Positions 44,346-53,515 of a stretch of DNA of 64,000 nt are shown here, one piece after another. Source of the DNA: Pleionea mediterranea (GTDB lineage Bacteria > Pseudomonadota > Gammaproteobacteria > Enterobacterales > Kangiellaceae); contig NZ_QGGU01000004.1 in NCBI RefSeq assembly GCF_003148745.1, positions 62,001-126,000 of the forward strand, given 5' to 3'. The notes under the pieces are model-generated. The model ran no database searches, had not been told where the DNA came from, and saw nothing but the letters and a program-made list of their open reading frames with translations. The first letter of the stretch is position 1. Every line of letters begins with the position of its first letter. A program made the position numbers and the translations under genes.

Positions 44346-46172
44346 TTAATTCGATGGTTTTTCTAGCGCAATAATAACGGTTGATAAGCCATCGATTTTT
44401 TCCAGGTGATTGTCGGGTGTTAACTGTGTCGAAGACGCACCGTAAATAATATTGTTCGCTGCTTCGGCATTCAGTGACTTTAATTCATTATCAAACATAA
44501 ATGGTTGGGGCGATGTGTTAACAATAATAAAAGCTGTTTGATGGTTATAGTGCCGTTTAAATATTAACAAGGGTGAACCTTGTGGCGTTTTGATCATACG
44601 TTGTTGGCCGTATCGCAAAACCTTATGCTTAAGGTAAACATTCGATAGCTTTTGAATCGTTTGATAAAGCGGATGCGCCTGGTCAAAGTTATTATCAGCG
44701 GTTGTGTTGGATGTGCCAATTAAATCGTTGTCATTATAACTGGCCGTCATGGAGCGCATCATATCTTCACGCGCACCGCGATCACCACCGTCACCGACAA
44801 AGCCTTGTTCGTCACCGTAATAGATGACCGGAATACCCCGGGAAAAAAACATCAACTCGTGTGCCAGAATAACGCGCTGTAATTTTTCTTTATCCGATAA
44901 GCTTGGCCGTTCTTTCGATAAAAAATGGGCAAAGCGACCAATATCATGGTTGCTGATAAAGTTCATTAAAGTATCGGCTGAACTGTTGTGATCCTGATAC
45001 AGGTGATCTTGTGAAAACAGGTTGGAAAATTGTTCAGGGCGTTTGTTATACACCAGCAAGTCTTTTACTTTATATTGAAAAGCAAAATCCAGAACCGAGG
45101 GGATATCACCTACGGTGGTGTAATAGCTTAAGGTTTTTGGATCGCCCGAATACACTTCACCAAAAACAAAAAAATTAGGAATGCCCATTTCCTGAGCATG
45201 CTGAATAATGGCCGGGGTAAACTGTTGCCAAAATTCTACATTGACATGTTTAACAGTATCGATGCGAAAACCATCGGGTTTAAACTCAGAAATAAGTTGC
45301 GAAAAAATATTGATCATACCGTTAACGACTCTTGGGTTATCGGTATCTATATCGTCGAGCCCTACAAAATCGCCGTAGAGTGAGTTTTCACCTTGCCAGG
45401 TGCTGTCGCCCTGATTGTGATAAACATCCGGATTATTTAACCAGTGTGGTGATTTTAATGTTTCATTGCCTTTTGGAATAAATGGCGTGTAGCGATCACC
45501 AGATGCCACCTGTTTCAGTGACTTATATTCACACAAAGGTTTTTCGGTACTGAACAATGGTTTATCGGATGTGTGGCACTCGCGGTATTTAATAACGTCT
45601 GCGGTATGATTGGTAATGATGTCAAAAAATACTTTGATGTTGTGTTGATGAGCAATATCGATAAATTCTTTTAGGGTTTGATTGTTGCCAAGGTGAGGAT
45701 CAATTTCTGTAAAATCGAGCGGCCAGTAACCGTGATAACCAGCAGAGTCACCTTGTACTGCCTGATTTCTTAGGATGGGTGTGAGCCATATGGCGGTTAC
45801 TCCCATCTGTTTTAAATAAGGGATTCGATTGATTAAACCTTGAATATCGCCACCGTGATAATGGCCGGTGCTTTTAGGATCAAAGCCACCGGAAGAAATC
45901 GTAATAGATTTTGAGCCTTGGTCGTTTGAAGGATCGCCATTGTCGAATCGATCCGGTAACACAAAGTAAAATACTTCGTCGCGAATGTCGCGTTCTAAAT
46001 AATGGGGCAATTGGCTTTGTAGGCTTTTTGATGGATCGCTGCTTTTCGGTTTATTGGTATTCGGGACTTGAGTATTTGAGCTTTTGTTGGATGGGGCGCA
46101 GGCGCTCACAAAGGTTATCAATGCCATCGCAGCGGAAATAGTAATAAGACACCGAATTAAAGCCGTATACAT
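44346..46172 (-). CDS. Alpha-amylase family (GH13) lipoprotein
   Basis: The first 25 residues are a lipoprotein signal ending Phe-Val-Ser-Ala-Cys, followed by a Ser/Asn/Pro-rich spacer. The GH13 regions are complete: Asp-Ile-Ile-Thr-Asn-His (I), Gly-Phe-Arg-Ile-Asp-Thr-Val-Lys-His (II, nucleophile Asp), Phe-Gly-Glu-Val-Tyr (III, acid Glu) and Phe-Ile-Ser-Asn-His-Asp (IV). It should be an envelope-anchored enzyme that breaks starch-like alpha-glucans. A Pro-Ile-Leu-Arg-Asn-Gln insert and a C-terminal beta domain complete 608 residues. No maltose transport genes lie nearby. Confidence 0.93.
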   Translation of the reverse strand: MYTALIRCLITISAAMALITFVSACAPSNKSSNTQVPNTNKPKSSDPSKSLQSQLPHYLERDIRDEVFYFVLPDRFDNGDPSNDQGSKSITISSGGFDPKSTGHYHGGDIQGLINRIPYLKQMGVTAIWLTPILRNQAVQGDSAGYHGYWPLDFTEIDPHLGNNQTLKEFIDIAHQHNIKVFFDIITNHTADVIKYRECHTSDKPLFSTEKPLCEYKSLKQVASGDRYTPFIPKGNETLKSPHWLNNPDVYHNQGDSTWQGENSLYGDFVGLDDIDTDNPRVVNGMINIFSQLISEFKPDGFRIDTVKHVNVEFWQQFTPAIIQHAQEMGIPNFFVFGEVYSGDPKTLSYYTTVGDIPSVLDFAFQYKVKDLLVYNKRPEQFSNLFSQDHLYQDHNSSADTLMNFISNHDIGRFAHFLSKERPSLSDKEKLQRVILAHELMFFSRGIPVIYYGDEQGFVGDGGDRGAREDMMRSMTASYNDNDLIGTSNTTADNNFDQAHPLYQTIQKLSNVYLKHKVLRYGQQRMIKTPQGSPLLIFKRHYNHQTAFIIVNTSPQPFMFDNELKSLNAEAANNIIYGASSTQLTPDNHLEKIDGLSTVIIALEKPSN

Positions 46173-46334
46173 TAGAGTGCGCTCCGTTCAAAAGATTAAC
46201 TGAAAAAATCAGATTGGAATAAATCAGTAAGATACGGATCTGAACTGATATAGCAATAGAATACCGCCGGTTTTGCCATTGACTACGTATGCATAAGCCC
46301 TAAGATAGATAGAACACACTAAAAAGGCCTTGTT

Positions 46335-47789
46335 ATGTTAAAACTTGATGATCCATCGTTAATGAAAACTCAGTCGTTTATTAACAATGAGTGGCTGAGC
46401 AACAAGCAAACATTTTCCGTTTTCAATCCGGCGGATAACAATGTGGTGGCCGAGGTGAATAATGACTCGTCAGCGGAGGTTGAGCAGGCGATCGGTGCTG
46501 CCAAACAGGCGCAAAAAACATGGGCGAAGAAAACCGCAATCGAGCGTTCGGATTTATTAATGGCCTGGTATCAGCAGGTGATTGAGCATAAAGATGATCT
46601 GGCCAAAATTATGACTCTGGAGCAGGGTAAAACCATTAAAGAAGCCACCGGTGAAATTATTTATGGTGCCAAATTTATTCAATGGTATGCCGAAGAAGCG
46701 AAACGGGTGGCGGGTGAAACGCTGCCAACCCCCTCCAATGACAGACGCATTGCGGTTATTAAACAGCCCATTGGTGTGGTGGGTATGATTACGCCGTGGA
46801 ATTTTCCCAGTTCCATGATCACCCGAAAAGCAGCACCGGCAATGGCCGCTGGCTGCACTCTGGTGTCGCGACCAGCAAGCGAAACGCCATTATCCGCGTT
46901 AGCGCTGGCTGAGTTGGCTTTGCGCGCAGGCATTCCCAAAGGTGTGTTTAATGTGGTGGTGGGTAAAGATTCAAAAGCCATGGGCGAAGTGTTAACGCGT
47001 CATCCTGATGTCGCCAAGTTTTCTTTTACCGGATCCACCGCGGTGGGAAAAAAATTATTGGAGCAGTGCGCATCAACGGTTAAAAAAGTGTCGCTGGAGC
47101 TGGGCGGGAACGCGCCATTTATTGTATTTGATGATGCCGATCTGGATGATGCGGTTGCAGGAGCGCTGGCTTCTAAGTACCGCAACAGTGGGCAAACCTG
47201 TGTCTGTGCTAATCGGTTACTGGTTCACGCCTCCATTTACGATGCGTTTGCTGAAAAACTGGCGAAAAAAGTGAAACAACTGAAAGTCGGAAATGGCTGG
47301 GATGACGATACCGCCATCGGCCCCATGATCAATCATCAGGCCATGCTGGGTGTGCATCAACTGGTGACCGATGCAATTTCACAGGGCGCGGAGTTATTGA
47401 CGGAGGCGCAAACGCCGAATGAACATTCTAATTTTTATCAACCCGCGTTACTGAAGAATGTCACCACCGATATGTCACTCGCGAAAGAGGAGATTTTTGG
47501 ACCGGTGGCGCCCATGATTAAGTTTGAGTCCGAGCAGCAGGCCATCGACATAGCCAATGATACCCGCTATGGCTTAGCGGCTTATTTTTATTCCCGTGAT
47601 ATTGGGCGTTGTTATCGCGTTGCCGAAGCGTTGGAATTTGGCATGGTCGGCATTAACGAAGGGGTTATTTCAAATCCTATGGCGCCCTTTGGTGGCGTTA
47701 AGGAATCGGGAATTGGCCGCGAAGGCGCACACGATGGTATTGAAGAGTATCTGGAAACCAAATACTTATGCTTGGGAGGGATTGAGTAA
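46335..47789 (+). CDS. gabD: NAD(P)-dependent succinate-semialdehyde dehydrogenase-like
   Basis: Aldehyde dehydrogenase of 484 residues, close in length and motifs to GabD: Thr-Pro-Trp-Asn-Phe-Pro, Lys-Phe-Ser-Phe-Thr-Gly-Ser-Thr-Ala-Val-Gly-Lys (cofactor), Leu-Glu-Leu-Gly-Gly-Asn-Ala-Pro-Phe (catalytic Glu) and Ser-Gly-Gln-Thr-Cys-Val-Cys-Ala-Asn-Arg (catalytic Cys with the following regulatory Cys typical of SSADH). Oxidises succinic semialdehyde to succinate. No GABA transaminase is adjacent, so the physiological substrate could differ. Confidence 0.88.
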   Translation: MLKLDDPSLMKTQSFINNEWLSNKQTFSVFNPADNNVVAEVNNDSSAEVEQAIGAAKQAQKTWAKKTAIERSDLLMAWYQQVIEHKDDLAKIMTLEQGKTIKEATGEIIYGAKFIQWYAEEAKRVAGETLPTPSNDRRIAVIKQPIGVVGMITPWNFPSSMITRKAAPAMAAGCTLVSRPASETPLSALALAELALRAGIPKGVFNVVVGKDSKAMGEVLTRHPDVAKFSFTGSTAVGKKLLEQCASTVKKVSLELGGNAPFIVFDDADLDDAVAGALASKYRNSGQTCVCANRLLVHASIYDAFAEKLAKKVKQLKVGNGWDDDTAIGPMINHQAMLGVHQLVTDAISQGAELLTEAQTPNEHSNFYQPALLKNVTTDMSLAKEEIFGPVAPMIKFESEQQAIDIANDTRYGLAAYFYSRDIGRCYRVAEALEFGMVGINEGVISNPMAPFGGVKESGIGREGAHDGIEEYLETKYLCLGGIE

Positions 47790-47851
47790 GTTTGAGAATG
47801 CTTGAGCTTAAATGAGTCCCTTCTAAAAAGTTTTAATACGTTAAAACCGCT

Positions 47852-47876
47852 AACGGACAAACTATGTTTGTCCGTT
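47852..47876. terminator. Bidirectional terminator between gabD and the reductase gene
   Basis: A perfect 10-base stem AACGGACAAA / TTTGTCCGTT with a CTATG loop serves two convergent genes; its right arm touches the reductase stop codon. T-runs are short on both sides. Confidence 0.6.
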
Positions 47877-49114
47877 TAATTTTCCAGAAAACGTTTTGGA
47901 TCCACCGACTCGTCACTCAGTAAGTGTTTCTCTGGCGTAATTTGTTTTGCCAAAAGCTGCTTGGTGATCATAAATTCTTTGGGCCGGTTGATGCAGTCAG
48001 CGGCAATCAGCTTATTCTGCTTAAGATACCAGGCAACAAAACTTCTCCCGACACCGGGATCGCCGCGTAAAACCACTTCGTCGTAACCGTTGTTGAACCC
48101 GGCAATCTGTAATTTGATATCACATTGATCGGACCAAAACCACGGATGCGCCGCGTACTGTATCGGCTGTTCGCAAATGCTCGCCGCTGCCGATTTAGCC
48201 TGCTCCATAGCATTAGGCACCGACTCAAGTCGCAACCGGGTGTTTAACAAGGCATTGGGATGATTGGTGCAGTCGCCGGCAGCAACAATATCCGGATCCT
48301 CGGTTTGCGCAAATTCGTTGACCCAGATACCGTTTGCGGTTTTCAGCCCGGCTTGCTCTGCCAGCTCGACATTGGGTCGTACTCCAATACCGACAATGAT
48401 CAGATCCGCCGGATAAAGGCTGCCATCGGTACACAGTACCCGATCGCTTCGGGTGGGATCATCCTTAGCGGCAACAAACTCGGCAACCTGTTTGTCGAGC
48501 ACCAGCTGAATGCCTTGTTCCTGATGCACCCGTTGAAAAAACGTTGAGACTTCGGGTGCGGTTACCCGTTGTAATACCCGATAGGCGGCTTCGATAACCG
48601 TTACCTTGTGACCCAGTTGACGCAACGATGCTGCGGTTTCAAGCCCAATGTAACCGCCGCCGACAATCACGATATTGCGTTGACCATCGAGGTTGGTTTT
48701 GATGTTTTCAACATCGCGGTAATGTCGTAAATAATGAACACCCTTTAATTCGGCGCCGCAAATATCCAGCCGCCTGACCCTTGCACCCGTGCATAAAGCC
48801 AGTTTGTCGTAGGCTAGAGTTTCGCCATCGGCCAGCTGCAGGGTTTTGTCTGTGCGGTTGATGCGGGCTACCTTCCGGTTCAACATAAACTCGATATTTT
48901 GTTTTTGATAAAAGCTTTCCGGCCGAATCAATAACTGATCAATGGACTGTTTTCCGGCGAGTAACGCTTTTGATAAAGGCGGACGATGATAGGGCAGCCG
49001 ATCATCATCACCAATCACAATGATTCTGCCGGCCCACTTTTGTTGCCTTAAACAGGCGGCCAGATGTGCGCCAGCGTGACTGGCTCCAATGATTACGCAG
49101 GTCGATTGAGTCAT
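47876..49114 (-). CDS. FAD-dependent ferredoxin reductase
   Basis: The 412-residue flavoprotein has two Rossmann motifs, Ile-Ile-Gly-Ala-Ser-His-Ala-Gly-Ala-His near residue 7-17 (FAD) and Val-Gly-Gly-Gly-Tyr-Ile-Gly-Leu-Glu near 150-158 (NADH), plus Ala-Ala-Gly-Asp-Cys-Thr and Trp-Phe-Trp-Ser-Asp-Gln. It is of the putidaredoxin/rhodocoxin reductase type, which passes electrons from NAD(P)H to a [2Fe-2S] ferredoxin. A fitting ferredoxin gene lies 430 bases upstream on the same strand. No P450 or dioxygenase is nearby. Confidence 0.9.
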   Translation of the reverse strand: MTQSTCVIIGASHAGAHLAACLRQQKWAGRIIVIGDDDRLPYHRPPLSKALLAGKQSIDQLLIRPESFYQKQNIEFMLNRKVARINRTDKTLQLADGETLAYDKLALCTGARVRRLDICGAELKGVHYLRHYRDVENIKTNLDGQRNIVIVGGGYIGLETAASLRQLGHKVTVIEAAYRVLQRVTAPEVSTFFQRVHQEQGIQLVLDKQVAEFVAAKDDPTRSDRVLCTDGSLYPADLIIVGIGVRPNVELAEQAGLKTANGIWVNEFAQTEDPDIVAAGDCTNHPNALLNTRLRLESVPNAMEQAKSAAASICEQPIQYAAHPWFWSDQCDIKLQIAGFNNGYDEVVLRGDPGVGRSFVAWYLKQNKLIAADCINRPKEFMITKQLLAKQITPEKHLLSDESVDPKRFLEN

Positions 49115-49171
49115 ATGAGGTTTCTAAAGTTGGCGGTCAGGTGAATGATGTAAGTTAAGAGTGTCCATCCG

Positions 49172-49438
49172 TCAGGATGAGGATTGCTTGCGTTTATGCC
49201 ATTGCCGTTTTAAGCCAATAAAGCTGATAAACAACCAGAACACTTCCAGGATAAAGGCCGCAAGATTAAATGAGTACAACAATGAAACGATCACCAGCAA
49301 AGCGCCAACACCATTGAGCAAACTGTAGCTGAGAGTATCACTTTTCAGTTTTTCAACCTGCAAAAAGAAAAAGGCGGCAATGATCATCAGTGAACCTATT
49401 GCGCCAAGTAAGTCGTGCCAGGCCAGTTCAAATGACAT
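49172..49438 (-). CDS. CBU_0592-type small membrane protein
   Basis: The 88-residue protein has three hydrophobic segments (about 8-26, 37-55, 60-76) and Leu-Gly-Ala-Ile-Gly-Ser, Leu-Asn-Gly-Val-Gly-Ala-Leu-Leu and Glu-Val-Phe-Trp-Leu-Phe-Ile-Ser patterns I recall from CBU_0592-like proteins. Inner membrane, function unknown. It sits between ferredoxin and its reductase. Confidence 0.75.
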   Translation of the reverse strand: MSFELAWHDLLGAIGSLMIIAAFFFLQVEKLKSDTLSYSLLNGVGALLVIVSLLYSFNLAAFILEVFWLFISFIGLKRQWHKRKQSSS

Positions 49439-49545
49439 GATTGTCTACCTTAACTATTGTCGTTGTGTGGTGAATGAATTAAGCCTTCCCTGTTGCTGCT
49501 TGAAAAGGCCCGGATGTTCTAGAACTTTGTGCTAATACAACCAAT

Positions 49546-49866
49546 TTAGTATTGCGATTCGGGTATGCGAACCGTCATGCCATCCATTTCTTCGGTGACA
49601 AAAATCTGGCAACTTAAACGACTGTTGTCTTTTGGTTCGTTTACGGCGGTAAGCATTTCTTTTTCCATTCCGTCTGCGGTGCCAGTAACGGGAATAAATT
49701 TCTCATCCACATACACATGACAAGTCGCGCAGGAACAGCATCCGCCACACTCGGCTAAAATACCGTCGATCATATTGTCCATGGCACCGTCCATAACGGT
49801 TTTACCAACATCCACATCCGCTTCGTATTCGCCACCGGAATGATCGATGTATTTAATTAATGGCAT
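49546..49866 (-). CDS. [2Fe-2S] ferredoxin, putidaredoxin/adrenodoxin type
   Basis: ATG 49866 gives 106 residues, the family size; the frame extends 14 codons up without need. The cluster loop Cys-Gly-Gly-Cys-Cys-Ser-Cys-Ala-Thr-Cys-His-Val with Cys-x5-Cys-x2-Cys and the later Ser-Cys-Gln-Ile supply four ligands. Such ferredoxins feed P450s or dioxygenases; the reductase gene lies downstream on the same strand, but no oxygenase is near. Confidence 0.9.
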   Translation of the reverse strand: MPLIKYIDHSGGEYEADVDVGKTVMDGAMDNMIDGILAECGGCCSCATCHVYVDEKFIPVTGTADGMEKEMLTAVNEPKDNSRLSCQIFVTEEMDGMTVRIPESQY

Positions 49867-50000
49867 AACAACCTCATAAAAATCAGTTAAACAATCAAGT
49901 GACCGCATTGTACCAAACCTTTGGTGGATCGGAACAAGTGCTGTTAAGGTGCGAGTGAAAATTCATAGCAGGCGCTTAATTGACGATGGTTAATCGGTTC

Positions 50001-50061
50001 TGTGCATTATTTTGGTGCATAAGCTATCCACGATTGGCGCATTCTGATCGCAATTGGTGCA
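50001..50061 (+). promoter_or_regulatory. Two putative NtrC sites upstream of glnA
   Basis: TGCATTATTTTGGTGCA at 50003-50019 and TGATCGCAATTGGTGCA at 50045-50061 match the NtrC 17-mer (TGCAC-type half sites facing TGGTGCA), each with one strong half. They lie about 84-170 bases upstream of the sigma-54 promoter, the usual enhancer distance. Confidence 0.7.
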
Positions 50062-50144
50062 AATGACTCGCTTTTTAAGGCCAATTTTCTATACTAGAGT
50101 GCATTTCTGGCGGCTTTCGCCGGATAAATCCCCAAATTAGTGAT

Positions 50145-50160
50145 TGGCACAGGGTTTGCT
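50145..50160 (+). promoter_or_regulatory. Sigma-54 promoter of glnA
   Basis: TGGCAC-AGGGT-TTGCT matches the -24/-12 consensus exactly. Transcription would start near 50171. A TATACT at 50090-50095 may mark an additional sigma-70 promoter. The site makes the upstream start of the glnA frame (50140) untenable. Confidence 0.9.
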
Positions 50161-50214
50161 TTTAGCAGTGCAAGTTTTGTTTATACATTCATTCAGAAAT
50201 TATCGGAGACCAAC

Positions 50215-51624
50215 ATGTCTGCAGAAAATGTCCTTAACCTGATCAAGGAAAATGACGTTAAATACGTTGATTTACGTTTTACGGATACCAAAGGTAAAGA
50301 GCAACACGTTTCAATTCCTGTGAGTCAGGTAAATGAAGAGTTCCTGACGGAAGGTAAAATGTTCGATGGGTCTTCTATTGCAGGTTGGAAAGGTATTAAT
50401 GAGTCCGACATGGTGCTTATGCCCGATGCTTCCACTGCCGTAATGGATCCTTTCTGCGAAGACGCTACCTTAAATCTAACTTGTGATATTTTAGAACCTT
50501 CAACCATGCAGGGTTACGATCGTGATCCTCGTTCTATCGCCCGTCGTGCGGAAGAATACTTAAAATCCACCGGTTTGGGTGATGAAGCTTATTTTGGTCC
50601 AGAGCCAGAGTTTTTCTTATTCGAAGATGTTCGTTTCCATACCGATATGCAGGGGTCATTCTTTAAGATTGATTGTGAGGAAGCGGCCTGGAACTCAGGA
50701 AAAGGCTACGAAGACGGTAATACCGGTCATCGGCCACGCGTAAAAGGCGGTTACTTCCCCGTACCACCGGTTGATTCGTCTCAGGATATTCGCTCGCAAA
50801 TGTGTAACATTATGGAAGAGATGGGTCAGGTTATTGAAGCGCATCATCATGAAGTTGCAACTGCGGGTCAAAACGAAATTGCGACCCAGTTTAATACACT
50901 GGTGAAGAAAGCCGACGAAATCCAGCAGTACAAATACGTGGTTCACAATGTTGCCCACGCTTACGGCAAAACAGCGACCTTTATGCCTAAACCACTGGTT
51001 GGCGATAATGGTAGCGGTATGCACGTGCATCAGTCGTTCAGCAAAAACGGCGAAAACGTATTTGCCGGTAACAAATACGGCGGTTTATCCGAAGAAGCCT
51101 TGTTCTATATTGGTGGTATCATCAAGCATGCAAAAGCGCTTAACGCCATTGCTAATGCCTCTACCAACAGCTACAAGCGCTTGGTACCAGGTTTTGAAGC
51201 CCCGGTAATGCTGGCGTATTCGGCGCGTAACCGTTCTGCGTCTATTCGTATTCCTCACGTAACATCGGCTAAAGCCCGTCGTATTGAAATTCGCTTTGGT
51301 GATCCAACGGCTAACCCATACTTGTGTTTTGCGGCCATGTTGATGGCTGGCCTGGACGGTATTAAAAACAAAATCCACCCTGGCGATGCCATGGATAAAG
51401 ATTTGTATGACTTGCCTGCTGAAGAAGCCGCCGAAATTCCAACGGTTGCGACTTCATTGCAGGAGGCATTACACGCACTGGATACAGACCGTGCTTTCTT
51501 AACCGAAGGTGGCGTATTCAGTGACGACTTTATCGACTCTTACATCAAACTGAAAATGGAAGAAGTGCAGCGTCTGCAAATGACAACGCACCCAATCGAG
51601 TTTGATATGTATTACAGCGTTTAA
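50215..51624 (+). CDS. glnA: Glutamine synthetase, type I
   Basis: Makes glutamine from glutamate, ammonia and ATP. The 469-residue protein has Phe-Asp-Gly-Ser-Ser-Ile, Gly-Pro-Glu-Pro-Glu-Phe-Phe, Lys-Gly-Gly-Tyr-Phe-Pro, [10 protein letters not shown] and Asn-Arg-Ser-Ala-Ser-Ile-Arg-Ile-Pro. Leu-Tyr398-Asp-Leu-Pro is the adenylylation site (Tyr397 after Met removal), so GlnE regulation is likely. ATG 50215 follows CGGAG. Transcription is from the sigma-54 promoter above, with ntrB-ntrC downstream past a terminator and one gene. Confidence 0.97.
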   Translation: MSAENVLNLIKENDVKYVDLRFTDTKGKEQHVSIPVSQVNEEFLTEGKMFDGSSIAGWKGINESDMVLMPDASTAVMDPFCEDATLNLTCDILEPSTMQGYDRDPRSIARRAEEYLKSTGLGDEAYFGPEPEFFLFEDVRFHTDMQGSFFKIDCEEAAWNSGKGYEDGNTGHRPRVKGGYFPVPPVDSSQDIRSQMCNIMEEMGQVIEAHHHEVATAGQNEIATQFNTLVKKADEIQQYKYVVHNVAHAYGKTATFMPKPLVGDNGSGMHVHQSFSKNGENVFAGNKYGGLSEEALFYIGGIIKHAKALNAIANASTNSYKRLVPGFEAPVMLAYSARNRSASIRIPHVTSAKARRIEIRFGDPTANPYLCFAAMLMAGLDGIKNKIHPGDAMDKDLYDLPAEEAAEIPTVATSLQEALHALDTDRAFLTEGGVFSDDFIDSYIKLKMEEVQRLQMTTHPIEFDMYYSV

Positions 51625-51646
51625 TATTGCTGATAAGTCTGCTCAT

Positions 51647-51678
51647 AAAAGCCCGGTTTTAATTGCCGGGCTTTTTTT
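51647..51678 (+). terminator. Terminator after glnA
   Basis: AAAAGCCCGG and CCGGGCTTTTTTT pair around a TTTTAATTG loop; a strong intrinsic terminator between glnA and the DUF4124 gene. Confidence 0.9.
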
Positions 51679-51748
51679 CGCCTTAAATTTCGTAAACTTT
51701 GTGCTTTTTGGTTACTCTAATAAATATGTACATTACTAAAAGAGCAAT

Positions 51749-52345
51749 ATGATGAAAATATTACTATCGATATTAGCTGTCTTTCTTTCTTTTGTTATCT
51801 CTGCAGCCGAAGAGGGCGCTGATGAAAAAAGTAATACTGCCAAGCAAACTAAAACGGTCTATAAATGGGTCGATAAAAATGGCAAAGTCCACTTTAGTGA
51901 TACACCACGAGAAGACGCTGAACCCATGGTTATCAGGGACGTACAGTCAGTTGACTCAACTATCCCAACCGCTGGCCTTAAATTATTAAAGCCAAAAAAA
52001 CAGTCGACGGATGATGGGCGATCACCAAAATATAAATACAAAAACTTCAGCATTGTTACGCCTCAGCATGATCAGGCTCTTTGGTCGAACGATGGAATTG
52101 TAGAGGTGGAAGTTTCCACAGATCCTGAGCTTAGAGGCACAGATTATTTCAAAGTTACGCTTGATGGCGAACCTGCATTTAAAAAGCAGAAATCGACGAA
52201 GTTTAATTTAACCGAGGTTATTCGTGGTACGCATACATTAAAAGTGGACATTTATGATCGTACCGATCGACTGCTGGATTCAGTCAGTTCAACATTCCAT
52301 GTACACAAGCAAAGTGCCAAACGACCGAATCGTGGCAATAACTAA
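51749..52345 (+). CDS. DUF4124 domain-containing envelope protein
   Basis: Signal peptide of about 20 residues, then DUF4124: Val-Tyr-Lys-Trp-Val-Asp-Lys-Asn-Gly-Lys-Val-His-Phe-Ser-Asp-Thr-Pro near residues 40-57. The rest, about 100-185, looks like an Ig-type beta domain. ATG 51749 and 51752 are both possible. Such proteins commonly sit between glnA and ntrB in gammaproteobacteria; function unknown. Confidence 0.85.
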   Translation: MMKILLSILAVFLSFVISAAEEGADEKSNTAKQTKTVYKWVDKNGKVHFSDTPREDAEPMVIRDVQSVDSTIPTAGLKLLKPKKQSTDDGRSPKYKYKNFSIVTPQHDQALWSNDGIVEVEVSTDPELRGTDYFKVTLDGEPAFKKQKSTKFNLTEVIRGTHTLKVDIYDRTDRLLDSVSSTFHVHKQSAKRPNRGNN

Positions 52346-52364
52346 GTTTTAAATAATGTTCGAT

Positions 52365-52381
52365 TGCACTTTTATGGTGCG
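52365..52381 (+). promoter_or_regulatory. Putative NtrC site upstream of ntrB
   Basis: TGCACTTTTATGGTGCG differs from the NtrC palindrome at few positions and lies 32 bases before the ntrB ATG, between it and the DUF4124 stop. In enterics such a site represses the glnL promoter. A TATAAT at 52401 sits right after, too near the ATG to be sure it is a -10 box. Confidence 0.65.
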
Positions 52382-52412
52382 CTTTGACGGCTAAGTGAAC
52401 TATAATGGTGCA

Positions 52413-53471
52413 ATGAAACCTTTTAATTCTGATCACATCACCCAATTGTTACAAACCGCCATCATCGTTATTGATGAGTCTCTGGCGGTATTGTGGCTGA
52501 ATGACGCCGCCGAGGCGTTATTGGCTCAGAGTATGCGCCGGCTGGAAAAACAGCCTTTGTTTTCATCGCTTATTGCCGGAGATTTAAACGAGTCTTTATT
52601 GCAGCAATGTTTTTTACAAAAGGGTCAGTGGCAACTGGAAGACGCTACCCTGGTGACGGTGCAGGAAGAATGGCAGGGTTGTCATATTTCGCTGAATTAT
52701 CAGCAATATGAACATCAACCGGTGGTGCTTATTGAAATCATGTGTGCCCGCGAGCAGCTCGGGATCCGTAAAGAGTATCAGCTGCTCGATCAAAACAAAG
52801 TCAGTTTGTCGATGGTGCGAAACCTTGCCCATGAGATTAAAAATCCCCTGAGCGGTCTGCGCGGTGCAGCGCAACTGCTATCGCGTAAAGTACCAGACGA
52901 TTTAAGCCGCTTTACCGATGTGATAGTGGGTGAAGCCGACAGGTTGCAAAATCTGGTGGACAGGATGTTAATTCCGGCCAAAGTGGAAGAGCGTCAGGCA
53001 ATCAATATTCATCAGCTAACCGAGCGCGCCATGGAGTTTTTTGAGCTGCAGTCGGACTCCAGAACAAAACTCATTCGAGATTATGATCCCAGCCTGCCCG
53101 ATATCAATATTGCGAAGGAGCAGGTGTATCAGGCGCTGTTGAATTTATTGAATAACGCGCACGAAGCCCTGGAGCAGCAAGGGCAAATTATTCTTCGAAC
53201 ACGAGCGGTGCATCAACATTCCATAGGCCCAAAACAATACCGACTGATGTTGCGCATTGATGTTGAAGATAATGGTCCGGGCATCAGTGATGATTTAAAA
53301 GATGTGATCTTTTTTCCTACCATCAGCGGTAAACAAAGCAGTGGCCTTGGCCTGGGAATTGCACAATCGCTGGTACGGCAAAACGACGGCATCATTGAGT
53401 TCGATTCAGGCTCAGGCAAAACCTGCTTTTCGATTTTTTTACCGATTATTGATGCTGCCAGCAACAGATAA
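52413..53471 (+). CDS. ntrB: Nitrogen regulation sensor kinase NtrB
   Basis: NtrB phosphorylates NtrC when nitrogen is short and dephosphorylates it with PII. The soluble protein has an N-terminal PAS (about 5-110), HisKA with Leu-Ala-His-Glu-Ile-Lys-Asn-Pro-Leu-Ser-Gly-Leu-Arg-Gly, and HATPase with Asn-Leu-Leu-Asn-Asn-Ala, Asp-Asn-Gly-Pro-Gly-Ile and Gly-Leu-Gly-Leu-Gly-Ile-Ala. GTG 52395 is an alternative start six codons up. Forms an operon with ntrC, 44 bases downstream. Confidence 0.94.
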   Translation: MKPFNSDHITQLLQTAIIVIDESLAVLWLNDAAEALLAQSMRRLEKQPLFSSLIAGDLNESLLQQCFLQKGQWQLEDATLVTVQEEWQGCHISLNYQQYEHQPVVLIEIMCAREQLGIRKEYQLLDQNKVSLSMVRNLAHEIKNPLSGLRGAAQLLSRKVPDDLSRFTDVIVGEADRLQNLVDRMLIPAKVEERQAINIHQLTERAMEFFELQSDSRTKLIRDYDPSLPDINIAKEQVYQALLNLLNNAHEALEQQGQIILRTRAVHQHSIGPKQYRLMLRIDVEDNGPGISDDLKDVIFFPTISGKQSSGLGLGIAQSLVRQNDGIIEFDSGSGKTCFSIFLPIIDAASNR

Positions 53472-53515
53472 CCGGTGGACGGAAGCGATGCGTAAGCGAA
53501 TGAGACAATATTATT

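Noticed and set aside
50140-50214. Upstream extension of glnA
   Set aside because: The extension covers the sigma-54 promoter, and the ATG at 50215 has a proper ribosome site and gives the normal protein length.
52384-52406. Sigma-70 promoter TTGACG/TATAAT just before ntrB
   Set aside because: The spacer is only 11 bases and the -10 is too near the start codon; possible but not supported.
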